A stretch of 14,555 nucleotides of DNA from JBDRHL01 sp043816955. Its GTDB lineage: Bacteria; Planctomycetota; Phycisphaerae; Sedimentisphaerales; CAYZTY01. The position numbers and the translations under genes are program-made. The notes under the pieces are model-generated. The model saw only the letters and a list, made by a program, of their open reading frames with translations, made no database searches and was not told the DNA's origin. The stretch is taken from NCBI GenBank assembly GCA_043816955.1, contig JBDRHL010000236.1:1-14555 (forward strand), read 5' to 3'. Of this stretch, positions 7,261 to 14,418 are shown in pieces (position 1 is the stretch's first letter; each line of letters starts with the position of its first letter).

Positions 7261-8598
7261 ATGTCCCTTTATCAACTCCTTGGAACCGGTTTTTCATGCG
7301 AATGTGGCAAAGAGCATCATGTCCAGACACAGCGATTTGTCTACCAGGCCGATGCCTTAAAAACCCTGCCCAATGTACTCGGAGAACTGTCGCAAATACC
7401 GCATCTGCGCGCCTCAGCGATTATCGCAGATATTCGCACATGGCCACTTGCAGGCCCGAAAATCCTCGCTGCCCTCCGCGCCAATAACATCAGCACCTGT
7501 CGCATCATTGTACCGGACAACAAAAATCACTCGCCGGTATGTGATCTCAACACCGCACAGCAGCTGAGACAGACTGTTTCGGCTCATCGGCTGGACATCC
7601 TCATCGCACTCGGCAGCGGCGTGATAAACGATCTGACCAAATGGACTGCCTTTGAACTGAAACTGCCTTACGTTGTAATCCCCACCGCCGCGTCTATGAA
7701 CGGATACGCCGCCGCAAATGTCGCAGCAACTATCGATGGCGTCAAAGTTCTTATAGAAGCTGCGCCGCCGCTTGCAGTAATTGCAGAACCTGCTCTGATA
7801 GAAAACGCGCCGCCCGAAATGACCGCAGCCGGATTTGGAGATGCTATCGCTAAATCGCAAAGCACTGCCGACTGGCTGATGAACAACCTCCTGCTGGATG
7901 AATACTATTGCCGATACTGTGCTGAAATTATAAACGAGCTTGAGCCTTACTACCTCGGACATCCCGAAGATATTCGAACAGCTCAAGGCAAGGCTGTCGA
8001 AGGGTTGTTTTCAGCGTTGTTTTACAGCGGTATTGCCATGACGCTCATCGGCACCAGCGCTCCAGCGAGCGGCGGCGAGCATCTCCTCAGCCATACACTG
8101 GACATGATCGCGTACCGCGATAAATCCGGGCATAATCTTCACGGCATACAGGTTAGCCTTGGAACAATATTCTCCGCCGCCTTGTACGAAAAGATTCTGC
8201 AGATAGAAACACCGAACTTCGTGCAAATACCACAGCAGCCGGACAGCAATTTCTGGAAGATGCCCGCCCTGATAAAAGCGTTAAGCACACAGTGTCTGGA
8301 AAAAATCCCCGCGATGGATATGATTCGTCAAAAATTGGCCGAGCCGAAAAACTGGCAACAGTTCAAAAACATTGTTACTCCGGTCACCAGACATCCGCAG
8401 GAAATCAAAAACGCGCTCAATTGCGCAGGTGCACCAACAACCGCTGCCAAAATCAACTGCTCACCGGAATACCTCAAACAGGCTGCTTTACATATGCACC
8501 AGATACGCCAAAGGCCTACAGTGGTCGACCTTGCATGGCTGCTCGGCATAATGCCCGACGCCGTCGACGAGATTGTGGACAAATGGCTTACCAACTAA
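7261..8598 (+). CDS. egsA: sn-glycerol-1-phosphate dehydrogenase, AraM/EgsA type
   Basis: Iron-containing-alcohol-dehydrogenase-like enzyme of 445 aa that reduces dihydroxyacetone phosphate with NAD(P)H to sn-glycerol-1-phosphate, the backbone stereoisomer of archaeal lipids. Motifs seen: a nucleotide-binding GSGVINDLTKW (118-128), PTAASMNGYAA (141-151), and metal-site blocks GFGDAIAKSQ (192-201), GGEHLLSHTLDM and HNLHGIQV. The Asp and two His in these blocks are the expected metal ligands. It is about 50 aa longer than Bacillus AraM as I recall it; the extra length is mainly C-terminal. The start has AGAGGA upstream. In Bacillus the product feeds heptaprenylglyceryl phosphate; no glycerol-phosphate prenyltransferase (PcrB/GGGPS) gene is visible here. 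It stands alone, divergent from the AhbB-like gene and convergent with nadB. Confidence 0.88.
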   Translation: MSLYQLLGTGFSCECGKEHHVQTQRFVYQADALKTLPNVLGELSQIPHLRASAIIADIRTWPLAGPKILAALRANNISTCRIIVPDNKNHSPVCDLNTAQQLRQTVSAHRLDILIALGSGVINDLTKWTAFELKLPYVVIPTAASMNGYAAANVAATIDGVKVLIEAAPPLAVIAEPALIENAPPEMTAAGFGDAIAKSQSTADWLMNNLLLDEYYCRYCAEIINELEPYYLGHPEDIRTAQGKAVEGLFSALFYSGIAMTLIGTSAPASGGEHLLSHTLDMIAYRDKSGHNLHGIQVSLGTIFSAALYEKILQIETPNFVQIPQQPDSNFWKMPALIKALSTQCLEKIPAMDMIRQKLAEPKNWQQFKNIVTPVTRHPQEIKNALNCAGAPTTAAKINCSPEYLKQAALHMHQIRQRPTVVDLAWLLGIMPDAVDEIVDKWLTN

Positions 8599-8627
8599 GG
8601 CAGAGTTCCCCGGTGTTCAGATCACTC

Positions 8628-10259
8628 CTATGAGTCAGAACGCCAGTTATTTTTAAGCTCTATATGCCTCCTGAAATTATTGTCGTCGGTTTCAGGATAA
8701 TCGCTTCGATAGTGAACCCCTCTGCTTTCCCGGCGCATCTCGGCGGAATGAGCTATCAGAAGCGATGCAGTCAACATGTTCTGACATTCCCAGCCGTCGG
8801 GCGAGTCAAAAATCTTGTCCATCACATAACGCTGCCAGAAGCGAATAATCTCCTGCGCTTCAGCAAGCGGTTTGGCCTTTCGAATGATGCCGACGTTTCG
8901 CCACATTAATGCACGCAGCGAATTTCGCACATCGGCAGTATCAAGTCGACTCCTGTCACTGGAAGGTATCGTATGCCTGATCAGAGGATGTTTCAAATTT
9001 GAAGAGCTTCTGCCGACATTCACTGAAGCACCTTCGCCCGCGATCTTACCGAACACAAGCCCTTCGAGCAGCGAATTGCTGCCCAATCGATTTGCCCCGT
9101 GAAGCCCTGTAGAGCTTACCTCGCCGCATGCATACAGCCCGTCGACATTGGTCCTTGCCAGGCTGTCAACCTTAACCCCGCCCACCATGTAATGAGCGCT
9201 GGGCCGGACCGGTATCAGTTCATTGCTTACATCTATGTCAAAACTCTCACAGAGTTCACTGATAAGCGGGAACCTCTTTGCAAAATACCTCTTGTCAAAA
9301 TGCCTTATATCAAGATAAACATGTGTGGAACCTGTCTTAAGCATCTGAGCCAGGATTGCCCTGCTGACAATGTCCCTTGGCGCAAGCTCTGCATCTTCGT
9401 GATACTCCCTCATGAACGCCTCACCGTTATCGTCGCGAAGTATCGCACCTTCACCCCTAAGGGTCTCTGTAATCAGCGCTCTTGAGGCCCCAGCAACATA
9501 AAGCGTTGTCGGATGAAACTGCACAAACTCAAGATCGCGCAGCATCGTCCCAGCCCGGCAAGCCATCGCAAGTCCATCAGCCGTCGCAACCTCAGGATTT
9601 GTCGTTTCCCGATACAGCCTGCCAGCGCCGCCCGTTGCCAGTATCGTATTTGCCGCCCATATTATCTGCCTTCCTGCCCGCCTGTTTTCTCCGATAACAC
9701 CGATACATCGTTCCTCCTCATCGGTAAGAAGATCAACAGTATAGAAATGTTCTATTATTCTAATCCTCATCTTTTCCCTCACCTTTTTTACCAGTGTCTC
9801 AGCGATAGCCTTTCCTGTTGCATCTCCGTGCGCATGAGCAATACGCGCATGGCTGTGCCCGCCTTCAAGCGTTATATCCATACGCCCGTTAACTTTGTCA
9901 AATTCCGTCCCCCACTCCAGCAGCTGCCTGACAAGGTTAGGTCCTTTCTCAACAACCTGTCTAACTACCTGATCCTCGCTGAGCCCACAGCCTGTCTTGA
10001 GAGTATCAGCCGCATGAGAATCAAAGCTGTCATCATCGCCAAGCACTGACGCTATTCCACCCTGTGCATTCCACGTGTTGCTCTGTTCCAGCGAGCCCTT
10101 GCAGACCAAGATAACGTCGCACCGTTCACTTGCTTCAATCGCCGCACGAAGCCCCCCCACACCTGCACCTATTACCAGAACATCCGTAAAAAGCTGCTGT
10201 GTGCTGATGCTGTCAATGTTCGTAAGATAACGCCTGAACCCGATCAAATCCGATGTCAT
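8628..10259 (-). CDS. nadB: L-aspartate oxidase
   Basis: First enzyme of de novo NAD synthesis: it oxidises L-aspartate to iminoaspartate using FAD, with fumarate or oxygen as acceptor. The protein is about 543 aa. It has the FAD dinucleotide-binding GAGVGGLRAA (31-40), SNTWNAQGGIA (60-70), the active-site block EGGHSHARIAHAHGDATGK (132-150), FVQFHPT, HYMVGGV, and the C-terminal FAD-contact block GEVSSTGLHGANRLGSNSLLEG. The SNTWNAQGG and HSHARI patterns favour NadB over succinate dehydrogenase flavoprotein. I placed the start at the ATG at 10259, which has GGAG 6 bases upstream; a TTG at 10289 would add 10 residues but its GGAG abuts it. About 20 residues precede the FAD fold, slightly more than usual. 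It lies 67 bases downstream of bioD in the same direction, so the two may be co-transcribed. nadA and nadC are not in the window. Confidence 0.95.
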   Translation of the reverse strand: MTSDLIGFRRYLTNIDSISTQQLFTDVLVIGAGVGGLRAAIEASERCDVILVCKGSLEQSNTWNAQGGIASVLGDDDSFDSHAADTLKTGCGLSEDQVVRQVVEKGPNLVRQLLEWGTEFDKVNGRMDITLEGGHSHARIAHAHGDATGKAIAETLVKKVREKMRIRIIEHFYTVDLLTDEEERCIGVIGENRRAGRQIIWAANTILATGGAGRLYRETTNPEVATADGLAMACRAGTMLRDLEFVQFHPTTLYVAGASRALITETLRGEGAILRDDNGEAFMREYHEDAELAPRDIVSRAILAQMLKTGSTHVYLDIRHFDKRYFAKRFPLISELCESFDIDVSNELIPVRPSAHYMVGGVKVDSLARTNVDGLYACGEVSSTGLHGANRLGSNSLLEGLVFGKIAGEGASVNVGRSSSNLKHPLIRHTIPSSDRSRLDTADVRNSLRALMWRNVGIIRKAKPLAEAQEIIRFWQRYVMDKIFDSPDGWECQNMLTASLLIAHSAEMRRESRGVHYRSDYPETDDNNFRRHIELKNNWRSDS

Positions 10260-10326
10260 CCAAAACTCCACAAAAATTAACTCTGTCAACTCCTGCAGGA
10301 TAACACACCAAAAGCCTGTCTGTAAA

Positions 10327-11073
10327 TTATAATCTGCACCGGTTTTCGATCAACCCCCGCCAGTCATAATCGCAGAGACACTCCATCAGAGCCTCCCCCA
10401 GAATACACCGCTCGACACTACACTGTTCATCGAAAGGCAGCATCACAAGAACATCAACATCACCGCATTGCGCGATAACCTCCGCAGCGGTATTCTCTGC
10501 GACAGTCGCTTCTGTTGCGTTATAGCCGTTGATGACCACCCCGGCAATATCCAGCCCCCGCCCACGGACACAGTCAACCGTCATGAGAGTATGATTAATC
10601 GTTCCAAGAGCGGGCCTTGCGACAATCAGCACCGCAAGTGCCGTCTCGACAGCCAGATCAAGCACATCAAAATCGGCTGTAATAGGAACCCTCACCCCTC
10701 CGATACCTTCTGCTATCACAATCTCACCTGTTTGGCATACATGCTTATATGCTGAACATATCGCCTCAAAATCTACCGGGCGCTTCTCAGCCGCGGCGCT
10801 GACCAGTGGAGCTGCGGGCGTAACATACCCGACCGGGTTAATTATCGAAAGCGGCAGATCGGTATCGCTGCAATAAGCCAGAAATTCCGCGTCATCGCTG
10901 ATCAGCCCTTCGCGCTCCCGCCGGCAACCCGTCGCAACAGGCTTAAACACACCCACCTTTTTGCCCCCTTCAGCGAGTATCCGCGCAATACCCCCGGCGA
11001 CAATCGTCTTGCCGACCCCCGTATCAGTTCCCGTAACAAAAAGCCCTTTAGCTCTCGGCAGGCCCAGTTTCAT
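10327..11073 (-). CDS. bioD: ATP-dependent dethiobiotin synthetase
   Basis: Closes the ureido ring of dethiobiotin from 7,8-diaminopelargonic acid, CO2 and ATP, the step before biotin synthase. About 248 aa from the chosen start. It has the P-loop GTDTGVGKT (15-23), FKPVATG (43-49, with the substrate-contact Lys), EGIGGVRVPI (122-131; the family usually has EGAGG) and GTINHTLMT (157-165). The start at 11073 is preceded by GGAAGG and puts the P-loop at the normal distance from the N-terminus. The frame stays open to 11187, but the additional residues do not resemble BioD. No other bio genes are nearby. It probably heads a two-gene unit with nadB. Confidence 0.94.
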   Translation of the reverse strand: MKLGLPRAKGLFVTGTDTGVGKTIVAGGIARILAEGGKKVGVFKPVATGCRREREGLISDDAEFLAYCSDTDLPLSIINPVGYVTPAAPLVSAAAEKRPVDFEAICSAYKHVCQTGEIVIAEGIGGVRVPITADFDVLDLAVETALAVLIVARPALGTINHTLMTVDCVRGRGLDIAGVVINGYNATEATVAENTAAEVIAQCGDVDVLVMLPFDEQCSVERCILGEALMECLCDYDWRGLIENRCRL

Positions 11074-11398
11074 AACACCTTCCAAAAAATGCAGCCTTTC
11101 TCCAAATTGGATGCCTGCGTCAATATTAAAAGGACACAAGGGAAAATCATGGAATTCACTTTCGTCAACGCCTGCTCGCTCAATCACTACTGTTTTCTAT
11201 TCTTAAAAACAAAAAAAACCAGGCTGATTTCAACAGTGGCAGCCTTATCTCCAATGAAGGCGAGAAAATTTCGTTTTGCTTATGGGGTAAGGGGACATTG
11301 TGTGCTGAGTGTATAGAATCAGTTCTTCTGAGCTGGATTTGTAGCAAGAGTACCCACCCGCACTGATTTTGCCACCCCTATGAAATATGCGGGCTAAA
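11074..11398. other. intergenic region between bioD and the small SAP-like gene
   Basis: About 325 bases without a convincing gene. Its bioD-proximal part is open in the bioD frame, but without family similarity. It contains one terminator-like hairpin (listed separately) and otherwise shows no recognisable promoter, RNA or repeat. Confidence 0.5.
11211..11245 (-). terminator. candidate Rho-independent terminator for the SAP-like gene
   Basis: On the minus strand AGGCTG (11245-11240) pairs with CAGCCT (11226-11221) across a 13-base loop, followed by GG and a run of eight T. The stem is only 6 bp. It lies about 155 bases past the stop of the small gene and upstream of bioD, so it would separate the two units. 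Confidence 0.4.
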
Positions 11399-11617
11399 TT
11401 ATACTCTGGTGTTAAGGCAATCGTCCCTGAAGCAACAAGCCTCTTGCGAGCAATAACCATTTGATTTTCCGAAACAGGCTGTGAAGCCCTCAGCTTTTTG
11501 AATAGCATGGATAAGCTCTGTTTTTTTCATTTTTTCCGGGTTTACGCCGAGATTTTTAGCCTTTGTTTTCAGTTGACTGATATTCATGCTTTTAGATGCG
11601 ACATTTGAGGAAATCAT
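11399..11617 (-). CDS. small SAP/Rho-N-like protein with Cys-rich tail
   Basis: A 72-aa protein. Residues 11-43 (MNISQLKTKAKNLGV...MKKTELIHAIQKAEG) look like a SAP or Rho N-terminal helix-extended-helix domain, a fold that binds DNA or RNA. The tail carries Cys48, Cys56, Cys61, Cys62 and Cys67 in a CFG-x5-YC-x4-CCFRDDC arrangement that could bind zinc or another metal. I recall similar short proteins (KKAELI-x-AIQ-x-AEG followed by CFG and a C-x-DC tail) in Deltaproteobacteria and other anaerobes, all uncharacterised. The ATG at 11617 is supported by AAAGGG 7 bases upstream; an internal ATG at residue 11 has none. It stands alone, transcribed toward bioD with a terminator-like hairpin between. 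Function unknown. Confidence 0.72.
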   Translation of the reverse strand: MISSNVASKSMNISQLKTKAKNLGVNPEKMKKTELIHAIQKAEGFTACFGKSNGYCSQEACCFRDDCLNTRV

Positions 11618-11946
11618 GTTTTTTCCCTTTCTATCTTAATTTACCTCTCGAAACAACTGGTCTTTTCCTTATTATTATCGGTTTTTTAACATGTTAACTT
11701 TTACTATTTCTGAGTCTTGAAAAGTTATTTATAGTTATAAATTAAGTTTATGCTCCTGGGAAGATGGGTGTCTGGAGGCAGTTGAGTAAAGAATTCCGGA
11801 TTTTAGTCCTAAAATCTGGTGAAACTACTCACAGGATGAGAAGTCAGAAGAAATTTTCACGTTTTTTTTCACAGTGGCATAAAAAAGTCGAAAAAGGCTG
11901 GGAATAGACATGAACCATAACGACTTGAAAATAAACAAGTTAGCAA
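11618..11946. other. AT-rich non-coding region between the SAP-like gene and tRNA-Leu
   Basis: About 329 bases with no coding potential that I can support. It holds a 12-base perfect palindrome, TTAACATGTTAA, at 11686-11697 about 70 bases upstream of the small gene, which could be an operator. It also holds a nested inverted repeat at 11783-11831. Homopolymer runs occur at 11865-11872 (T8). No clear terminator for the tRNA was found. Confidence 0.5.
11783..11831. repeat. nested inverted repeat (potential stem-loop)
   Basis: The inner arms CCGGATTTTAG (11796-11806) and CTAAAATCTGG (11809-11819) are complementary with one G/T mismatch and almost no loop. The outer arms TGAGTA (11783-11788) and TACTCA (11826-11831) pair perfectly across a near-symmetric internal loop of 6-7 bases. 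Seen directly in the sequence; function unknown. Confidence 0.65.
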
Positions 11947-12031
11947 TGCCCAGGAAAGGATTTGAACCTTCACGGGATTAAATCCCACTAGCCCCTCAAG
12001 CTAGCGCGTCTGCCAATTCCGCCACCTGGGC
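11947..12031 (-). tRNA. tRNA-Leu (anticodon GAG)
   Basis: Class II tRNA of about 85 bases. The 7-bp acceptor stem GCCCAGG/CCTGGGC is perfect. The D-arm contains GGCGGAATTGGCAGAC, the anticodon arm is CTAGC-TTGAGGG-GCTAG with anticodon GAG, the long variable arm is GGGA-TTTAA-TCCC, and the T-arm contains GTTCAAAT. The discriminator base is A, as expected for leucine. The 3' CCA is not encoded. It decodes CUC and CUU. Confidence 0.96.
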
Positions 12032-12043
12032 CGGACAAAAAGC

Positions 12044-12071
12044 ATTTTATACAAAAAACTCGGGCGGGCAA
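12044..12071 (-). promoter_or_regulatory. candidate promoter for tRNA-Leu
   Basis: TTGCCC (12071-12066) and TAAAAT (12049-12044) on the minus strand have a 16-base spacer, placing the start a few bases before the mature tRNA 5' end at 12031. It is a consensus match only. Confidence 0.45.
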
Positions 12072-12096
12072 GAGATTTTGTAAGAATCACATAACC

Positions 12097-12771
12097 TCAT
12101 ACGCCTCTATCGCCATTCCAAAACAACAACTGTAGACGCGGCGAGAATCGAAATCCGTTCAGCTTACAGAGATCAGCTACCACAGAAGCCCTATCGATGT
12201 ATTCCTTTCGGCTTGCGGCCTGAGGCATAAGCATAATTCTGGATCGGTCGGCCTTGAGTTGAGAGACAAGCTGTGTTATTTCATCAATGTCGCCAGCAGT
12301 TGCCACGACGAATTTCATCTGATATTCATATGCCCGGATCAGCTGCATCAAAACAGCGCTATCCACCTTTGGGGACTTGATATTTTCTGTACAGGAATGG
12401 GCCGATGCTATTGAATTGGAAAGCTTGGGGCTGATGCTCATCAAATCGCACGCAAGGCCCGGCACAAAAGTGATCCCTGCCGTTTCAATAGTAACATGTT
12501 TGCCGGTTTTTTTAATCTTTTTGACAAGCTTTTCCAGGTCATCCTGGATCAGAGGCTCTCCGCCGGTTATCACAACATGTCCGCAATTCCACCGTGCCGC
12601 TTCAACTATCTGCTGGACACTGTACTCCGTTCCCGCCGATTCATCCCATGCATATTTAGTATCGCACCAGCGACATCGAAGAGGACATCCTGCAAGTCGC
12701 ACAAATATACTTGGAACTCCCGCCAGGAGTCCTTCGCCCTGCAGAGAATAGAATATTTCACTGACTTTCAT
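12097..12771 (-). CDS. queE: 7-carboxy-7-deazaguanine synthase (radical SAM)
   Basis: Radical SAM enzyme of the queuosine/7-deazapurine pathway that rearranges 6-carboxytetrahydropterin to 7-carboxy-7-deazaguanine. 224 aa, a normal length. It shows the N-terminal SEIFYSLQGEG block (4-14), the 4Fe-4S motif C-x3-C-x2-C (Cys29, Cys33, Cys36 in CPLRCRWC) and TGGEPL (69-74), and ends in FWNGDRGV, close to the usual QueE terminus. The start ATG overlaps the queC stop by 4 bases (ATGA), so the two are coupled. The upstream enzyme QueD is not encoded here. Confidence 0.96.
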   Translation of the reverse strand: MKVSEIFYSLQGEGLLAGVPSIFVRLAGCPLRCRWCDTKYAWDESAGTEYSVQQIVEAARWNCGHVVITGGEPLIQDDLEKLVKKIKKTGKHVTIETAGITFVPGLACDLMSISPKLSNSIASAHSCTENIKSPKVDSAVLMQLIRAYEYQMKFVVATAGDIDEITQLVSQLKADRSRIMLMPQAASRKEYIDRASVVADLCKLNGFRFSPRLQLLFWNGDRGV

Positions 12772-13469
12772 TCTTCTACGTACTCAACGGGATCGGTCAT
12801 TCCGGCTTCTGCAAAACCCTTCAGGCGGAGTCTGCAGGAATCGCATGTACGGCAGGCTCTGCCTTTCTCATCAGGATCGTAACAACTGTGCGTCAGGGAA
12901 AGGTCAACACTGAGCTGACTTGCCTTTGAAATAATCTGCCCCTTTGTCATCGCGATGATCGGCGTGTTTATCCGAAACCTGCCTTTTCCCTGCAATGCGG
13001 CAGCAGTCGCAAGGTTTGCCATTTTTTCAAACGCTTTTATGAACTCCAGCCGACAATCAGGATAGCCGCTGTAATCGGCGGTATTAACACCGATAAAAAT
13101 GTCAAATGCCCCGAGCACCTCAGCCCAGGCAAGGGCATAACTTAAAAATATCGTATTGCGTGCGGGAACATATGTAATTGGAATAACACCCCCCGCGGAC
13201 AGTTCCACACGCTGCCTGGGAACATGCATTGACAAATCGGTCAGAGCCGAGCCTCCAAACGCTCCCAGATCAATATCAATTACACGGTGCCGGGCCACTC
13301 GAAACGCTTCTGCAATTCTTTTAGCGCAGGCGATTTCCCGCTCATGACGCTGGCCGTAACGAAAGCTTAGCGTATAACACTCAAAACCCGCCTCTGCAGC
13401 TATTGCCAGCGTTGTTGCCGAATCCAGTCCGCCGCTTAAAAGGCAGACAGCTTTTTTCTTTGGGTCCAT
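12768..13469 (-). CDS. queC: 7-cyano-7-deazaguanine (preQ0) synthase
   Basis: ATP-dependent PP-loop ligase that converts 7-carboxy-7-deazaguanine and ammonia to preQ0. 233 aa. It has the PP-loop SGGLDS (12-17), SFRYGQRHEREI (35-46), and a C-terminal zinc site with Cys196, Cys206, Cys209 and Cys212 (HSCY...ACRTCDSC). The start at 13469 follows CAGGG. It is the first gene of the queC-queE unit; its product is the substrate of QueF encoded divergently 68 bases away. Confidence 0.97.
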   Translation of the reverse strand: MDPKKKAVCLLSGGLDSATTLAIAAEAGFECYTLSFRYGQRHEREIACAKRIAEAFRVARHRVIDIDLGAFGGSALTDLSMHVPRQRVELSAGGVIPITYVPARNTIFLSYALAWAEVLGAFDIFIGVNTADYSGYPDCRLEFIKAFEKMANLATAAALQGKGRFRINTPIIAMTKGQIISKASQLSVDLSLTHSCYDPDEKGRACRTCDSCRLRLKGFAEAGMTDPVEYVEE

Positions 13470-13480
13470 GATACCCTGCC

Positions 13481-13509
13481 TTGTAAAAAGCCTCGAATTG
13501 CTGTATATT
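13481..13509 (+). promoter_or_regulatory. candidate promoter for queF
   Basis: TTGTAA (13481-13486) and TATATT (13504-13509) are separated by 17 bases, with predicted initiation near 13516 and the queF start at 13538. Its -10 overlaps that of the oppositely directed queC promoter. Confidence 0.5.
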
Positions 13510-13535
13510 GTATCAGAGTTTTACCTGAGAGGCAA
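13507..13535 (-). promoter_or_regulatory. candidate promoter for queC-queE
   Basis: On the minus strand TTGCCT (13535-13530) and TACAAT (13512-13507) have a 17-base spacer, with predicted initiation near 13500, about 30 bases before the queC ATG. It overlaps the queF promoter, so RNA polymerase could occupy only one at a time. Confidence 0.5.
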
Positions 13536-13537
13536 AG

Positions 13538-13900
13538 ATGGCCCAGCAGCAAAAACTGGAACTGTTTGAAAATCCCCAGCCGGAAAGGGAGTATACCATC
13601 ACAATCCGCTGTCCGGAGTTTACCAGTGTCTGCCCGAAAACGGGCCAGCCTGATTTCGGCCAGATCACTATCGAATACTGTCCGGACAAGTTTTGTATTG
13701 AATTGAAAAGCCTGAAATTCTATATGCAGAGCTTTCGAAACAAAGGGATTTTCTACGAAGCCCTCACGAACGAAATACTTGATTTTCTCTGTTGGCAATG
13801 CAAGCCTAAATGGATGACCATAGCAGCGCAATTCACTCCTCGCGGCGGAATCAGTACGCAGGTTAAAGCTGAATACAAGCAGGAACATAGAGCCATTTAG
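13538..13900 (+). CDS. queF: NADPH-dependent preQ0 reductase
   Basis: Short (unimodular, YkvM-type) QueF of 120 aa in the tunnelling-fold family, which reduces the nitrile of preQ0 to preQ1 with two NADPH. The catalytic Cys32 is in TSVCPKTGQPDF, with Asp39 as the expected acid, and the signature ELKSLKFY occupies 55-62. A GAGAGG ribosome site precedes the ATG. It is divergent from queC and followed after 23 bases by a zinc-ribbon gene, probably in the same transcript. It shows that the cell makes preQ1 for queuosine tRNA modification rather than stopping at preQ0. Confidence 0.96.
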   Translation: MAQQQKLELFENPQPEREYTITIRCPEFTSVCPKTGQPDFGQITIEYCPDKFCIELKSLKFYMQSFRNKGIFYEALTNEILDFLCWQCKPKWMTIAAQFTPRGGISTQVKAEYKQEHRAI

Positions 13901-13923
13901 TCTGAGATAAGGAGGATTCGCAG

Positions 13924-14418
13924 ATGCCGATAATTTTTCATTGTGAAAACTGCAAGAAGAAAGTAAAGGCTCCGGAAGAGGCGGGTGGGAAATATGGCAA
14001 ATGCCTATACTGCGGGCATCGATGCTATATCCCCAGGCCCAAATCCGAGGATGAACAAGAGCTTAACCTGGCGCCTATTGACAAGGATGAAGAAACGCAG
14101 TACCAGCAAATGATGAGGGAAACGAGAAATCTGACTCAGCGCATTCTGCACGAAACAAACATCCCGGACGAGATCAAATCGGATCCCGCTGATGAGCATA
14201 TCCTTACGAAGAATATCATATTATACCTCCGCCAAATGGCTGACGGCCAGCTTGAACAGGCGCATGCAACTGCCGAGAAAATCAGCCCACATCGCACCCA
14301 GGCCGCTAAGATCCTCGACACGATAGCTATAAGCGAAGTACCCGAACCGGACCTGGCGGATATACCACCCAGGATTTTAGCAGGATTCATTAGAAATCTT
14401 CGCTCCCGCCTGACCTAG
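13924..14418 (+). CDS. zinc-ribbon protein of unknown function
   Basis: A 164-aa protein. The N-terminus is a treble-Cys-pair zinc ribbon: Cys7, Cys10 (CENC) and Cys27, Cys30 (CLYC), with a KAPEEAGGKYGKC linker of a type seen at the start of many planctomycete proteins. The rest (about 55-160) is acidic, then mostly helical, with no transmembrane segment and no motif I recognise. A strong AAGGAGG lies 8 bases before the ATG. It is 23 bases downstream of queF and probably co-transcribed; a link to queuosine is not shown. The TAG stop lies exactly at the edge of an IS630-type element, so the present C-terminus could have been set by the insertion. Confidence 0.78.
   Translation: MPIIFHCENCKKKVKAPEEAGGKYGKCLYCGHRCYIPRPKSEDEQELNLAPIDKDEETQYQQMMRETRNLTQRILHETNIPDEIKSDPADEHILTKNIILYLRQMADGQLEQAHATAEKISPHRTQAAKILDTIAISEVPEPDLADIPPRILAGFIRNLRSRLT

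Noticed and set aside
7414..7986. 190-codon open frame on the minus strand inside the G1P dehydrogenase gene
   Set aside because: It is antisense to a gene with clear family motifs, and its translation shows no recognisable domain. It looks like a shadow frame.
11074..11187. N-terminal extension of bioD by 38 residues
   Set aside because: The extra residues do not match BioD, and the ATG at 11073 has its own ribosome site and correct P-loop spacing.
11245..11508. 87-codon minus-strand frame overlapping the end of the SAP-like gene
   Set aside because: It runs in another frame from within the small gene into non-coding DNA and has no recognisable content.
13470..13537. preQ1 riboswitch before the queuosine genes
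   Set aside because: The 68-base intergenic space is filled by the two promoters, and I see no preQ1 aptamer-like stem with an A-rich tail.
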